NCBI GenBank assembly: GCA_017409265.1
Contig: JAFQSY010000006.1
Location: forward strand, 1-34,898
DNA: 34,898 nucleotides
Direction of reading: 5' to 3'
Source: Clostridia bacterium
GTDB lineage: Bacteria; Bacillota; Clostridia; Oscillospirales; Acutalibacteraceae
In this document: in pieces, positions 1 through 7,159 of the stretch
How positions within the stretch are numbered: position 1 is the first letter of the stretch
Layout of the letters: every line of letters begins with the position of its first letter
Program-made: the position numbers and the translations under genes
Notes under the pieces: model-generated
Database searches by the model: none
Told to the model about the DNA's origin: nothing
The model's input: only the letters and a program-made list of their open reading frames with translations

Positions 1-1
1 T

Positions 2-82
2 GTTGCGGTCAGCAAAAATATTAAAAATATTGATGTGACCGAAACAAAGATGGTTGTTCCGTTCTGTATTCATGAAGTTTAA
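2..82 (+). CDS. C-terminal end of an unidentified protein (partial)
   Basis: An open frame enters from the left edge and runs 26 codons to a TAA at 80-82. It ends in the residues VVPFCIHEV. It is followed 10 bases later by a rho-independent terminator, which supports it as the true 3' end of a gene. Too little is present to name a family. Confidence 0.5.
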   Translation, partial: VAVSKNIKNIDVTETKMVVPFCIHEV

Positions 83-92
83 TTTTATAGGA

Positions 93-122
93 GTCGGTGC
101 AAATTGCATCGGCTTCTTTTTT
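93..122 (+). terminator. Rho-independent terminator of the left-edge gene
   Basis: An 8-bp stem (93-100 with 106-113, two G-T pairs) with a 5-base loop is followed by a T-rich run to 122. It lies just after the stop of the partial gene and before the sigma factor promoter. Confidence 0.75.
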
Positions 123-140
123 GGCTATTGGTTATATTTT

Positions 141-168
141 TGCAACTTTTCGGCACTTTCGCGCGTTC
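141..168 (+). promoter_or_regulatory. Possible ECF-type autoregulatory promoter
   Basis: TGCAAC at 141-146 followed by a T-run, a 17-base gap and CGTTC at 164-168 resembles the bipartite AAC / CGTC promoters read by ECF sigma factors. No good TTGACA/TATAAT pair is present. It lies 24 bases before the sigma gene start, where autoregulation is common in this family. Inferred from pattern only. Confidence 0.4.
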
Positions 169-192
169 TTATGGTTGAGAGGGGATGACGAA

Positions 193-669
193 ATGACTCA
201 ATCCGACAATGCATTGTTTGAAAATCTTGTCAAAATTCACGCTGATTCCGTGACCCGTGTGTGTTATATGAATCTTAACAGCTTATCAGATGCCGAGGAC
301 GCTTGGCAGAATACATTCATTAAGCTTTGGCGTAGCAGACAGATGTGGAATAAGCCCGAAAATGAGCTTCATAAATGGCTTGTGACGGTTGCTCTCAATG
401 AATGCCGCGATATAAAGAGAAAGCTTTTTCACCGTTCGCATTTTGATATTGATGAGCTGAATGTAACATATACAGAGGATTTTGACAGAGAGGTTGTTAC
501 CGCGGTTAAAGCTTTGCCCGAAAAATATTCGTCGGTAATATATCTTTATTATTTTGAAGGCTACGATATCCGTGAAATTTCATCCATACTCTCGGCAAAT
601 GAAAACACTGTCAAATCCCGTCTCAAACGGGGCAGGGAATTGCTGAAAGGAGTGTTGAGAAATGAATAA
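193..669 (+). CDS. ECF-type RNA polymerase sigma factor
   Basis: A 158-residue protein with the two conserved blocks of extracytoplasmic-function sigma factors. Sigma region 2 (about residues 9-75) includes the -10 recognition helix around DAEDAWQNTFIKLW (33-46). Sigma region 4 (about 101-155) has a helix-turn-helix (about 125-147) and the typical ENTVKSRLKRGR motif. It would direct RNA polymerase to a small stress or envelope regulon. The frame is open upstream to 97, but ATG 193 is chosen: it is preceded by GAGAGGGGA at good spacing, and the residues before it are hydrophobic and unlike a sigma factor. It overlaps the next gene by 8 bases (ATGA type), so sigma factor and partner are translationally coupled. 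Start fairly sure, regulon unknown. Confidence 0.88.
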   Translation: MTQSDNALFENLVKIHADSVTRVCYMNLNSLSDAEDAWQNTFIKLWRSRQMWNKPENELHKWLVTVALNECRDIKRKLFHRSHFDIDELNVTYTEDFDREVVTAVKALPEKYSSVIYLYYFEGYDIREISSILSANENTVKSRLKRGRELLKGVLRNE

Positions 670-1639
670 ATTTAAGGTTGAAACCCCCGAAATCTGGAAA
701 GAAAAACTTTTTTTGAGCGCAGATAATCCGAAGAGAAAATTTAATTACAGAGCAGTTGTTGCAATTGCGGCAACCACTGCAATTCTTGTTTTTTCAACAA
801 CGGGAGTTGCTTATTCGCAGGCACCGGAATATATCGGTTCGATGTTTTTTGGTTTATCCCAAGAAAATATGAGCAGCATATATTCTCCCAAAAACACTGT
901 TTTCGAGAGCAGTTCGGACGACTTTTCGCTGACATGCATCGGTATCGCAGGTGACAGAAGGAGTATGGTCGCAGTTTTCGAGCTGAAATCAAACCGTGAT
1001 TTCAGCTTTAATCCCGAGAAAAACTATTTTTTTGGAGAACGTGGAGTTGAAACATCGCCTGTGAGATTAAATGGGTATTCGATAGGCTCATCATCGACTT
1101 ATGTTGATGAAAAAACTCTGCTTATTGACCTTCATTTCAACACGCAATCAACAAATATAATAGGAGAAACGGTTCATCTTGAATTCAGGAACATCACCAA
1201 CGGCTTCGGTGATGATGAGGTAATAGTTTCTTCGTGTGTATTCAAAGGAAAAATAAAGGTTGATTATCCGAATACTGTTGTTAATCTTTCAAAAACAAAA
1301 AATACCGTTTGCACGGACGGTGTAACGGCGAAAGCAAAAAAAGCATGGATAAGTAATCTTGGTTTTGAAATTGAATTTAAAGTAACGGATGGGGCACAGA
1401 TAATTGCAACACTCGAAGACGACGAGTTGGTTTTCAAGAAGATGACTTTGAATTATATTGACGGAACATCTGAAGAGTTCATATTGAGATTACCGTCACA
1501 TTCAGACAGAGATGTAGTGGTGTCATCAGTCTCAAAAAACGAAAATAAAATATGGATTAAAGGCAAGTTCCCAAAACTGATAAATTCATCCGAAGTTGTA
1601 TCGGTTGCAATTGATGATTATGTAATGTTTGTGAAATAA
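662..1639 (+). CDS. Membrane-anchored partner of the sigma factor (probable anti-sigma factor)
   Basis: A 325-residue protein with a short basic cytoplasmic part (about 1-29), one membrane helix (about 31-51) and a large, beta-rich, extracytoplasmic domain. This is the layout of single-pass anti-sigma factors of clostridial ECF pairs, some of which carry DUF4179-like outer domains. I do not see a zinc-binding HxxxCxxC anti-sigma motif, so sigma binding would have to be through the short N-terminal segment. The role is inferred mainly from overlap with the sigma gene and from the topology. GGAGTG precedes the ATG. A strong terminator follows four bases after the stop, closing a two-gene operon. 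Confidence 0.65.
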   Translation: MNKFKVETPEIWKEKLFLSADNPKRKFNYRAVVAIAATTAILVFSTTGVAYSQAPEYIGSMFFGLSQENMSSIYSPKNTVFESSSDDFSLTCIGIAGDRRSMVAVFELKSNRDFSFNPEKNYFFGERGVETSPVRLNGYSIGSSSTYVDEKTLLIDLHFNTQSTNIIGETVHLEFRNITNGFGDDEVIVSSCVFKGKIKVDYPNTVVNLSKTKNTVCTDGVTAKAKKAWISNLGFEIEFKVTDGAQIIATLEDDELVFKKMTLNYIDGTSEEFILRLPSHSDRDVVVSSVSKNENKIWIKGKFPKLINSSEVVSVAIDDYVMFVK

Positions 1640-1642
1640 GAA

Positions 1643-1676
1643 ACAGAGCTGATGCAAAAGCATCAGCTCTGTTTTT
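1643..1676 (+). terminator. Rho-independent terminator of the sigma/anti-sigma operon
   Basis: A perfect 13-bp stem (1643-1655 with 1660-1672) with an AAAA loop is followed by TTTT. The T run merges directly into a copied tRNA-Ser 3' end, giving the same hairpin-TTT-tRNA-end arrangement seen at 1852-1902. Confidence 0.88.
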
Positions 1677-1842
1677 GGCGGAGAAGGGGAGACTCTCCCC
1701 CTCAGAAACATAGTCGCAATTCTCGCTTGGAGTGCTTCGACTTGCTCCTTGTTTCTTCACCTCAGCGCCTCACTTCTTCCGCCACCGGCGGCGTTTCGGC
1801 GCTTCGCCCCACGCCGGTTCCCGGCGCTGTCGTTCGAGTCTC
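1676..1842. repeat. GC-rich hairpin element bordered by tRNA-Ser 3'-half fragments
   Basis: A 167-base noncoding block. Its left end (1676-1695) is identical over 20 bases to the 3' acceptor and T-stem of the minus-strand tRNA-Ser at 1883-1902. Its right end (1832-1842) is an inverted 11-base copy of the T-arm of the same tRNA. Inside lie three compact palindromes: 1686-1700 (7-bp arms), 1779-1791 (CCGCC/GGCGG) and 1812-1826 (CGCCGG/CCGGCG). No convincing gene is present. It may be a small mobile or degenerate repeat derived from, or targeted to, the tRNA gene. Confidence 0.5.
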
Positions 1843-1843
1843 A

Positions 1844-1879
1844 TAAAAAAACAAAACCAATGCTTTTGCATTGGTTTTG
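1844..1879 (-). terminator. Terminator of the tRNA-Ser pair
   Basis: On the minus strand a 12-bp stem (arms 1852-1863 and 1868-1879, 4-base loop) is followed by seven T residues (1844-1850 on plus as A). It lies 3 bases after the CCA end of the tRNA-Ser(GCT). Confidence 0.85.
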
Positions 1880-1882
1880 CTT

Positions 1883-1973
1883 TGGCGGAGAAGGGGAGAC
1901 TCGAACTCCCGCGCCGGTTACCCGACCTACGCCCTTAGCAGGGGCGCCTCGTCACCAACTTGAGTACTTCTCC
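1883..1973 (-). tRNA. tRNA-Ser (anticodon GCT)
   Basis: A complete 91-base serine tRNA with encoded CCA. The acceptor GGAGAAG pairs with CTTCTCC, the anticodon loop CTGCTAA gives GCT (reads AGC/AGU), a long class II variable arm is present, and the T-arm is GGGAG-TTCGAGT-CTCCC. It is the second gene of a two-tRNA transcript. Confidence 0.95.
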
Positions 1974-2012
1974 ATGGTAACTTATATATAAAAATTATTA
2001 AGTTTAAAAAAA

Positions 2013-2103
2013 TGGCGGAGAGAGTGGGATTCGAACCCACGGTACCCGTAAGGGTACGACGGTTTTCAAGACCGTTCCGTTATGACCACTTCGGTATCTC
2101 TCC
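2013..2103 (-). tRNA. tRNA-Ser (anticodon TGA)
   Basis: A complete 91-base serine tRNA with encoded CCA. The acceptor GGAGAGA pairs with TCTCTCC, the loop CTTGAAA gives anticodon TGA (reads UCA-family codons), and a long variable arm built around CGTACCC/GGGTACG is present. It lies 39 bases upstream of the GCT isoacceptor, under one promoter. Confidence 0.95.
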
Positions 2104-2118
2104 GTAAATTGCTTATAT

Positions 2119-2147
2119 ATGTTATCACAACATTTCGTTCTTGTCAA
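2119..2147 (-). promoter_or_regulatory. Promoter of the tRNA-Ser pair
   Basis: A minus-strand TTGACA (2142-2147) and TAACAT (2119-2124) are separated by exactly 17 bases. The tRNA 5' end follows 15 bases after the -10. Confidence 0.8.
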
Positions 2148-2178
2148 TAGCTTTTTCAATTTTAATCTCATTAATTTT

Positions 2179-2213
2179 AAAAACCGCACTGTTGGAAATC
2201 CGACAATGCGGTT
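2179..2213 (-). terminator. Terminator of the lipid kinase gene
   Basis: A minus-strand 11-bp stem (2203-2213 with 2182-2192) is followed by a T-run. It starts 5 bases after the kinase stop codon. Confidence 0.85.
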
Positions 2214-2218
2214 AATTA

Positions 2219-3160
2219 TTATTTTTCAATTGTTTCCTCTGCGACGGTCATTTCGTTGAGCAAGGGCGGACGGAAGAAATTGAAGGCATGCTTATGAACA
2301 TCAATAACAACCTTGTTATCATCGCCGCCGTATTCGCCGTCAAGAGTCCAGGGAAGGGGTGAGCCGTCAAGGGTTTCAAGCTCGATGTGCTTGCCCTTGA
2401 GGAAGACAATGTTGGGGTTGTTGAGATTCTTTTTGAGTACGGCGCCGGCGAGTTCAGCCCAGCCCTTGACGGTGCCGGGATTCTTGGCAAGAATAATCTC
2501 ATACAGACCATCGTTGAGGCAGACCTCGTTACGGTCAAGGTGGATAACCTTGCCTACTGTATATGAATTTGAAATCGCACCGAAGATAAATTCACCCTCT
2601 ACCTCAACTCCGTCAACAACACAGCGGATAGGAATATTATGAATATCCTTGATTTCTTTTGCTGCTTCATAAAAATAAGCGAATCTGCCGATTTTATTTT
2701 TCAGGCTCTGGGGAGTTGCATAGGAGCATTCCGTGAGTGCGCCGAAGGATGCAACATATGTGAAATACTGACCGTTGAAGGTTGCAAGGTCGTAGGGGAG
2801 CGCTGTTTCTTTGACGATGAGCTGTGCTGCCTTCGCTGAAGAACGGACAGGAAGACCGAGATTGTTGGCAATTTCGTTGGTTGTGCCTGCAGGCATATAG
2901 CCGATGTCGGGCTTCTTTTCAAGCTGCATGATACCGTTCATCATTTCGCAGAAGGTGCCGTCGCCGCCTCGGCAGACAACGATATCAAACTTGTCGCCGT
3001 GTTCACGGGCGTAATCGGTTGCATCGCCTGTTTTCGAGGTGTGCATAACGGTCATTTCATAGCCGTGAGCGCCGAAAACCGTGGTTGCATCCATAAGGTC
3101 GTCGTTGATTTTATTAATTCCGGAGCGAGGATTGATTATCAGGAGAAGCTTCTTTTTCAT
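2219..3160 (-). CDS. YegS/DgkB-family diacylglycerol (lipid) kinase
   Basis: A 313-residue cytosolic enzyme of the diacylglycerol kinase catalytic family, expected to phosphorylate a lipid such as diacylglycerol with ATP and so recycle it into phospholipid synthesis. Visible motifs are the nucleotide-loop start NPRSG (10-14), the hallmark GGDGT (65-69), PAGTTNEIANN (90-100) and the C-terminal LDGE (273-276), which carries the conserved acidic residues of the second domain. Length is normal for DgkB/YegS proteins. AAGGTGAG precedes the ATG. The gene has its own promoter and terminator, so it is monocistronic and separate from the aromatic operon upstream. The exact lipid substrate cannot be read from sequence. 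Confidence 0.88.
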   Translation of the reverse strand: MKKKLLLIINPRSGINKINDDLMDATTVFGAHGYEMTVMHTSKTGDATDYAREHGDKFDIVVCRGGDGTFCEMMNGIMQLEKKPDIGYMPAGTTNEIANNLGLPVRSSAKAAQLIVKETALPYDLATFNGQYFTYVASFGALTECSYATPQSLKNKIGRFAYFYEAAKEIKDIHNIPIRCVVDGVEVEGEFIFGAISNSYTVGKVIHLDRNEVCLNDGLYEIILAKNPGTVKGWAELAGAVLKKNLNNPNIVFLKGKHIELETLDGSPLPWTLDGEYGGDDNKVVIDVHKHAFNFFRPPLLNEMTVAEETIEK

Positions 3161-3207
3161 AGGCTCACCTTACTTTCTCTTTATTGTGATACTGTTACAA
3201 TTAAGCA

Positions 3208-3236
3208 ATTATATCATTAAATGTAACATCACGCAA
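3208..3236 (-). promoter_or_regulatory. Promoter of the lipid kinase gene
   Basis: A minus-strand TATAAT (3208-3213) has a 17-base spacer to TTGCGT (3231-3236). It sits about 50 bases upstream of the kinase ATG and after the terminator of the aro operon. Confidence 0.7.
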
Positions 3237-3263
3237 GCGAAAAAAGCAAAAAATTATAATAAT

Positions 3264-3295
3264 AAAAAACTGTCCTGCCAAAGCAAGACAGTTTT
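3264..3295 (-). terminator. Terminator of the aro operon
   Basis: A minus-strand stem (3283-3295 with 3264-3278, TTTG loop) is followed by a T-run, starting 5 bases after the aroQ stop. It ends the 8-kb aromatic operon. Confidence 0.88.
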
Positions 3296-3299
3296 GCAG

Positions 3300-3725
3300 C
3301 TATTTGTTCAGCAAATAATCAATTCCTCTGAGATATCCGTCAAAGCCGAGTCCGATAAATGATTTTTCGCATGCCATGCCTGCATACGATATTTGTCTGA
3401 AATCTTCTCTTTTTGAAACATCGGAAATATGAATCTCGACGGCGGGAATTGCAACGGATTTAAGTGCATCGAGAATGGCAACGCTTGTGTGAGTGTAAGC
3501 GGCAGGGTTTATAACAATTCCGTCATAATTTCCGTAAGCGGCCTGAATTTCGTCAACTATGCTGCCTTCGTGGTTTGACTGAAAAATTTTAACATCAAAG
3601 TCTTTTTCTTTTGCGTAGCTTTCAATCATAGTGCAGAGGTCTGCATAGGTGTTTTTACCGTATATATCAGGTTCTCTGATACCGAGCATATTAAGATTCG
3701 GTCCGTTTATTACAAGGATACGCAT
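3300..3725 (-). CDS. aroQ: Type II 3-dehydroquinate dehydratase
   Basis: A 141-residue protein that removes water from 3-dehydroquinate to form 3-dehydroshikimate, the third shikimate-pathway step. Type II signatures are clear: the N-terminal NGPNLNMLG, the flexible catalytic loop REPDIYG with the essential Tyr (Y22) and Arg (R17), NHEGSIVDEI, NPAAYTHTS, and the EIHISD segment with the catalytic His. Length matches the small dodecameric type II family, which is unrelated to AroD. It is the last gene of the aromatic operon; its start lies 16 bases inside the end of aroEK, with AGGAGG correctly placed, so coupled translation is likely. Confidence 0.95.
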   Translation of the reverse strand: MRILVINGPNLNMLGIREPDIYGKNTYADLCTMIESYAKEKDFDVKIFQSNHEGSIVDEIQAAYGNYDGIVINPAAYTHTSVAILDALKSVAIPAVEIHISDVSKREDFRQISYAGMACEKSFIGLGFDGYLRGIDYLLNK

Positions 3726-4933
3726 TCTGTAATCCTCCTGACTGTTATTTCGGGGTCGGGGTCAACTTCAACTGTAAAATCCGCAGTTTCAAGGTAGAGA
3801 GGAAGTCTTTGAGCAAACATCTGCTCAAGCACTTCGGGACTTTTTGAGAGCGGTCTGCCGTCGGTTGCAAGTCCCTCAACGGGAGCTTTTAGGAAGATGA
3901 CGGTTGAATTTTCACGCAGAGCAATTCTGTTTTCCTCTTTGAGAATTGCGCCGCCGCCGGTTGCGATAATTTTGCCTGCGCCTTTACCTGCAAGGAGCAC
4001 AGCCTCTGTTTCACGTCTGCGAAACTCCGTTTCGCCGTATTCTGCAAAAATATCGGGAATGCTTTTTCCCGAAGCATCAGCAACCATTGTGTCGGTATCA
4101 ACGCATTCGCGCCCTGTTTTCTCTGAAAGCAAAGTGGCGGTGGTGGATTTGCCGCAGCCGGGCATGCCGACAAGAACAATGTTTTTTTGTTCGGATATTA
4201 TTGCATTGTAAATTTCATCAATACGTGAAAGGGGAATTGACTCACCCGTAAAGATTTCGGCGGCACGAAGAGCCTGCGCAACAAGCATATAAAGCCCGTT
4301 TATGCAGTCGATGCCGAGCTTCTCTGCATCAAGCAGAAAAACGGTTCTTGCAGGATTGTAAATCAAATCAAGCGCCTTGCGGCATTTTGTGAATTTTGAA
4401 AGGTCAATGAGCCTTTCTCCGTTGTTGGGATACATGCCGACGGGCGTTGTGTTGACGATGATATCTGCATCGTAATGGTGGCTGATGTTTCCGTAATTTT
4501 CTTCTCCCGAGCGGGAAACAACAACAATTTCCTTTGCGCCTTCATCCCTTGCAACGTGCTGCACGGTAAGGCTTGCACCGCCCGAGCCGAGAATAAGAAC
4601 TTTTTTATCCTTGAAATCGCAGCCGCATTTATTTGCCATATAAAGGAATCCGAAATAATCGGTGTTATCGCCGTAAAGAGTTCCGTCTTTTCTGCGGATA
4701 ACGGTATTGACGCTGCCGACCTTTTTTGCTGTTTCGGAAAGCTCATCACAGCGGTTGTATGCTTCAATTTTGTATGGAATCGTAACATTGAAGCCATTCA
4801 ATGCCGTATTGTCAAAAAAGCTGTCAAGACATTCGGGCTCCATGGGGTATAGCTTATATTCATAATCACAAAGATGCGAATGTATCTGCGGCGAAAGCGA
4901 GTGACCGAGCTTTCTGCCTAAAAGTCCGTACAT
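3710..4933 (-). CDS. aroE-aroK: Shikimate dehydrogenase / shikimate kinase fusion
   Basis: A 407-residue bifunctional protein joining two pathway steps. Residues 1 to about 245 are an AroE shikimate dehydrogenase: SLSP (12-15) binds shikimate, K55 in NVTIPYK and D92 in DNTD are the catalytic Lys/Asp pair, and GSGGAS (116-121) starts the NADP fold. From about 251 follows an AroK/AroL shikimate kinase: Walker A GMPGCGKST (256-264), the DTD metal/substrate motif (279-281), FRRRE (304-308), GGG (326-328) and the lid GRPL (359-362). Both active sites look intact, so dehydroshikimate can be reduced and phosphorylated by one polypeptide. GGAGGAATAACC precedes the ATG, which lies 2 bases after the pheA stop. 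The fusion joint lies around residues 243-250. Confidence 0.93.
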   Translation of the reverse strand: MYGLLGRKLGHSLSPQIHSHLCDYEYKLYPMEPECLDSFFDNTALNGFNVTIPYKIEAYNRCDELSETAKKVGSVNTVIRRKDGTLYGDNTDYFGFLYMANKCGCDFKDKKVLILGSGGASLTVQHVARDEGAKEIVVVSRSGEENYGNISHHYDADIIVNTTPVGMYPNNGERLIDLSKFTKCRKALDLIYNPARTVFLLDAEKLGIDCINGLYMLVAQALRAAEIFTGESIPLSRIDEIYNAIISEQKNIVLVGMPGCGKSTTATLLSEKTGRECVDTDTMVADASGKSIPDIFAEYGETEFRRRETEAVLLAGKGAGKIIATGGGAILKEENRIALRENSTVIFLKAPVEGLATDGRPLSKSPEVLEQMFAQRLPLYLETADFTVEVDPDPEITVRRITECVSL

Positions 4934-4935
4934 GG

Positions 4936-6072
4936 TTATTCCTCCGTGTAGCTTCCGAGGTAGCTGAATTGCTCCGAATCATTTTCAAGCTCGCTGAGAA
5001 GCGCCTTGAGGTTATCCGAATAAACAGAAGCATCGATATCAAAATAAAACATAAATTCAAAGTTGCTGCCGGGTATCGGCCGACTTTCAAGCTTTGTCAT
5101 GTTGAGTCCGAGAGCAGCAAATCTTGAAAGGATATTATAAAGTGAGCCGGGCTCATGGGGAATGGTCATCATAAAGCTTGTCTTTTTTGCGCCGGGATAA
5201 ATTTCAGGCTTCTTTGAAATGCAGATAAAACGGGTGTAGTTGTTATCTGTGTTCTGAACGCCTGTTTTAAGCACTTTAAGACCGTAAAGCTCTGCACTTT
5301 CCTTCGAGCCGATTGAAGCACAGTCTTTTCTGCCGCTTGCGGCAACCATTTTGGCGGCAACAGCGGTGTTTTCGCATGGAGTAATCTTAACTCCGAGAGA
5401 TGCGAGAAATTCCGAGCATTGATTGAGTGCCTGCTCATGAGAGAAGACCTCTTTGATATCGGAAAGCTCAACGCCCTCGGGAGCAAGGAGTGAATGCCTT
5501 ATAAAGAGCTTGAGGCTGTGGACAATGTAGAATTTGTGTTCCTTCATCAGGTCATAAACCTTGTTTACCGTTCCTGCCGTGCTGTTTTCAACGGGAAGAA
5601 CTCCGTAGCGGCAAAGACCGCTGTCAACAGCCTTAAATACATCATTAAAACCTCTGCAGTAAACGATTGAGGGGTAGGGGAACATCTTGTCGCAGGCGAA
5701 CTGAGCATAAGCGCCTTCAACGCCCTGACATGCAACGACAGCTCTGTCGGGACGCTCACAGGGGGTGGAAGCTGTCACATCTTCAATCAGCTTTGAAAGG
5801 CTTGATTGAGGATTGATAATTCTTTTCTGATGTGAACGGCTGACATTAAAGATTGTTTCATAAAGAGTTTTGGTGTAGCCCTGAAGCTCATCGGGCATGC
5901 CTGCCGTTACGCTGCACAGAACTTCTCTTTCACGTTCTTTATTAAAAACGGGAAGATGGTTTTCTTTCTTGTATTTTGCAATATTTGCGGCGATTTCCAT
6001 TCGCTCCTTGAAGAGCTTTGTAAGCTCACCGTCAATTCTGTCAATATCGTTTCTCAATTCTTTTATATCCAT
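4936..6072 (-). CDS. pheA: Bifunctional chorismate mutase / prephenate dehydratase
   Basis: A 378-residue P-protein that converts chorismate to prephenate and then to phenylpyruvate, committing carbon to phenylalanine. Three parts are visible. Residues 1 to about 85 are a helical AroQ-type chorismate mutase with conserved Arg/Lys/Glu positions (for example R7 and ERMEIA). Then comes a prephenate dehydratase domain, with the GVEGAYAQFA start, VLPVENSTAGTV and the catalytic N-x-TRF motif. The C-terminal ACT domain carries an ESRP motif and normally gives allosteric phenylalanine inhibition. Enzyme-level feedback would thus add to the leader-peptide control of the operon. It sits 10 bases after aroC. 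Confidence 0.95.
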   Translation of the reverse strand: MDIKELRNDIDRIDGELTKLFKERMEIAANIAKYKKENHLPVFNKEREREVLCSVTAGMPDELQGYTKTLYETIFNVSRSHQKRIINPQSSLSKLIEDVTASTPCERPDRAVVACQGVEGAYAQFACDKMFPYPSIVYCRGFNDVFKAVDSGLCRYGVLPVENSTAGTVNKVYDLMKEHKFYIVHSLKLFIRHSLLAPEGVELSDIKEVFSHEQALNQCSEFLASLGVKITPCENTAVAAKMVAASGRKDCASIGSKESAELYGLKVLKTGVQNTDNNYTRFICISKKPEIYPGAKKTSFMMTIPHEPGSLYNILSRFAALGLNMTKLESRPIPGSNFEFMFYFDIDASVYSDNLKALLSELENDSEQFSYLGSYTEE

Positions 6073-6082
6073 TGGTAGAACC

Positions 6083-7159
6083 TCATTTTAAAATATAATC
6101 CGCAATAACAATTGCCGCTGCAGCCTCAACGCATGGAACAGCTCTCGGCACAATGCAGGGGTCATGTCTGCCTCCGATGACGAGTTTTTCTTCGCTGCCC
6201 GTTTCGGCGTTGACGGATTGCTGTTCTCTGCCGATTGACGGAGTGGGTTTTACTGCACATCTGAAAACTATCGGCATACCCGACGAAATACCGCCGAGGA
6301 TACCGCCGTGATTGTTTGTTACGGTTTTAATTTTACCGTCAGCGCTTATGAAATCATCGTTGTTCTGACTGCCGAGAAGCCTGCTGCCCTCAAAGCCCGA
6401 GCCAAATTCAATGCCCTTGACTGCGGGAATACCGAAAACGGCGTAGCTCAATTTGTTTTCAATTCCGTCAAAAATCGGGTCACCTATCCCTGCGGACATT
6501 CCGAGAATCGCACATTCGATAGTGCCGCCGACGGAATCTCCGTTGCCCTTTGCATCATAAATCTCTTTTCTCATCATTTCACCCTGCTTATCATCAATAA
6601 CGGGAAATGATTTTTTGAGAATAGCATCAAAATCATCTGCGCTGACATTAACGGGGTCAAATCTTTTGTCATCTGTTTTGCCGATTGACGAAATATGTGC
6701 GCCGATGCGAATACCTTTTTCTTCAAGCATCTGCATGCAAACTGCACCTGCAAAGCATAGGGGAGCGGTCAGCCTGCCGCTGAAGTTACCGCCACCTCGG
6801 ATATCGTTAAATCCGTTGTGTTTCATCATTGCGGCAAAATCGCTGTGTGAGGGGCGGGGCAGCTTGCGCAGTTTATCATAATCGCCGGAGCGTGTGTTTG
6901 TATTTTCAATAACGGCGCAGAGGGGAGCACCGCAGGTAACATTATCAACAACACCGGAAAGAATTTTCACCTCGTCTGCCTCTTTTCTCGGGGTTGAGAG
7001 GTCATTCTGACCCGGTGCACGTCTTGCCATGAATGCAGCGGTTTTTTCGGTGTCAATATTAAAGCCTGCGGGCAGACCATCAATCACAACGCCGATAGCA
7101 TTGGAGTGGGATTGACCAAAAATGGTTATTTTAATGTTGTTTCCAAAGTTACAGGACAC
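6083..7159 (-). CDS. aroC: Chorismate synthase
   Basis: A 358-residue enzyme making chorismate from EPSP with reduced FMN, the seventh shikimate step. Signatures are the N-terminal SCNFGNNIKITIFGQSH (first conserved His retained, but GESHG is changed to GQSHS), RRAPGQND, RPSHSD, the FMN-site GGGNFSGRLTA, and the C-terminal RHDPC block. I place the start at a GTG (7159) because the family begins exactly here and GGGAGG lies 8 bases upstream. The frame is open to 7246, but those 29 extra residues lie inside aroA and match nothing in the family. With this start it overlaps the aroA end by 11 bases. Confidence 0.93.
   Translation of the reverse strand: MSCNFGNNIKITIFGQSHSNAIGVVIDGLPAGFNIDTEKTAAFMARRAPGQNDLSTPRKEADEVKILSGVVDNVTCGAPLCAVIENTNTRSGDYDKLRKLPRPSHSDFAAMMKHNGFNDIRGGGNFSGRLTAPLCFAGAVCMQMLEEKGIRIGAHISSIGKTDDKRFDPVNVSADDFDAILKKSFPVIDDKQGEMMRKEIYDAKGNGDSVGGTIECAILGMSAGIGDPIFDGIENKLSYAVFGIPAVKGIEFGSGFEGSRLLGSQNNDDFISADGKIKTVTNNHGGILGGISSGMPIVFRCAVKPTPSIGREQQSVNAETGSEEKLVIGGRHDPCIVPRAVPCVEAAAAIVIADYILK

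Noticed and set aside
1557-1991. Several small open frames across the sigma operon end and tRNA-Ser region
   Set aside because: They overlap terminators, the GC-rich hairpin element and a real tRNA, and their composition is that of structured noncoding DNA.
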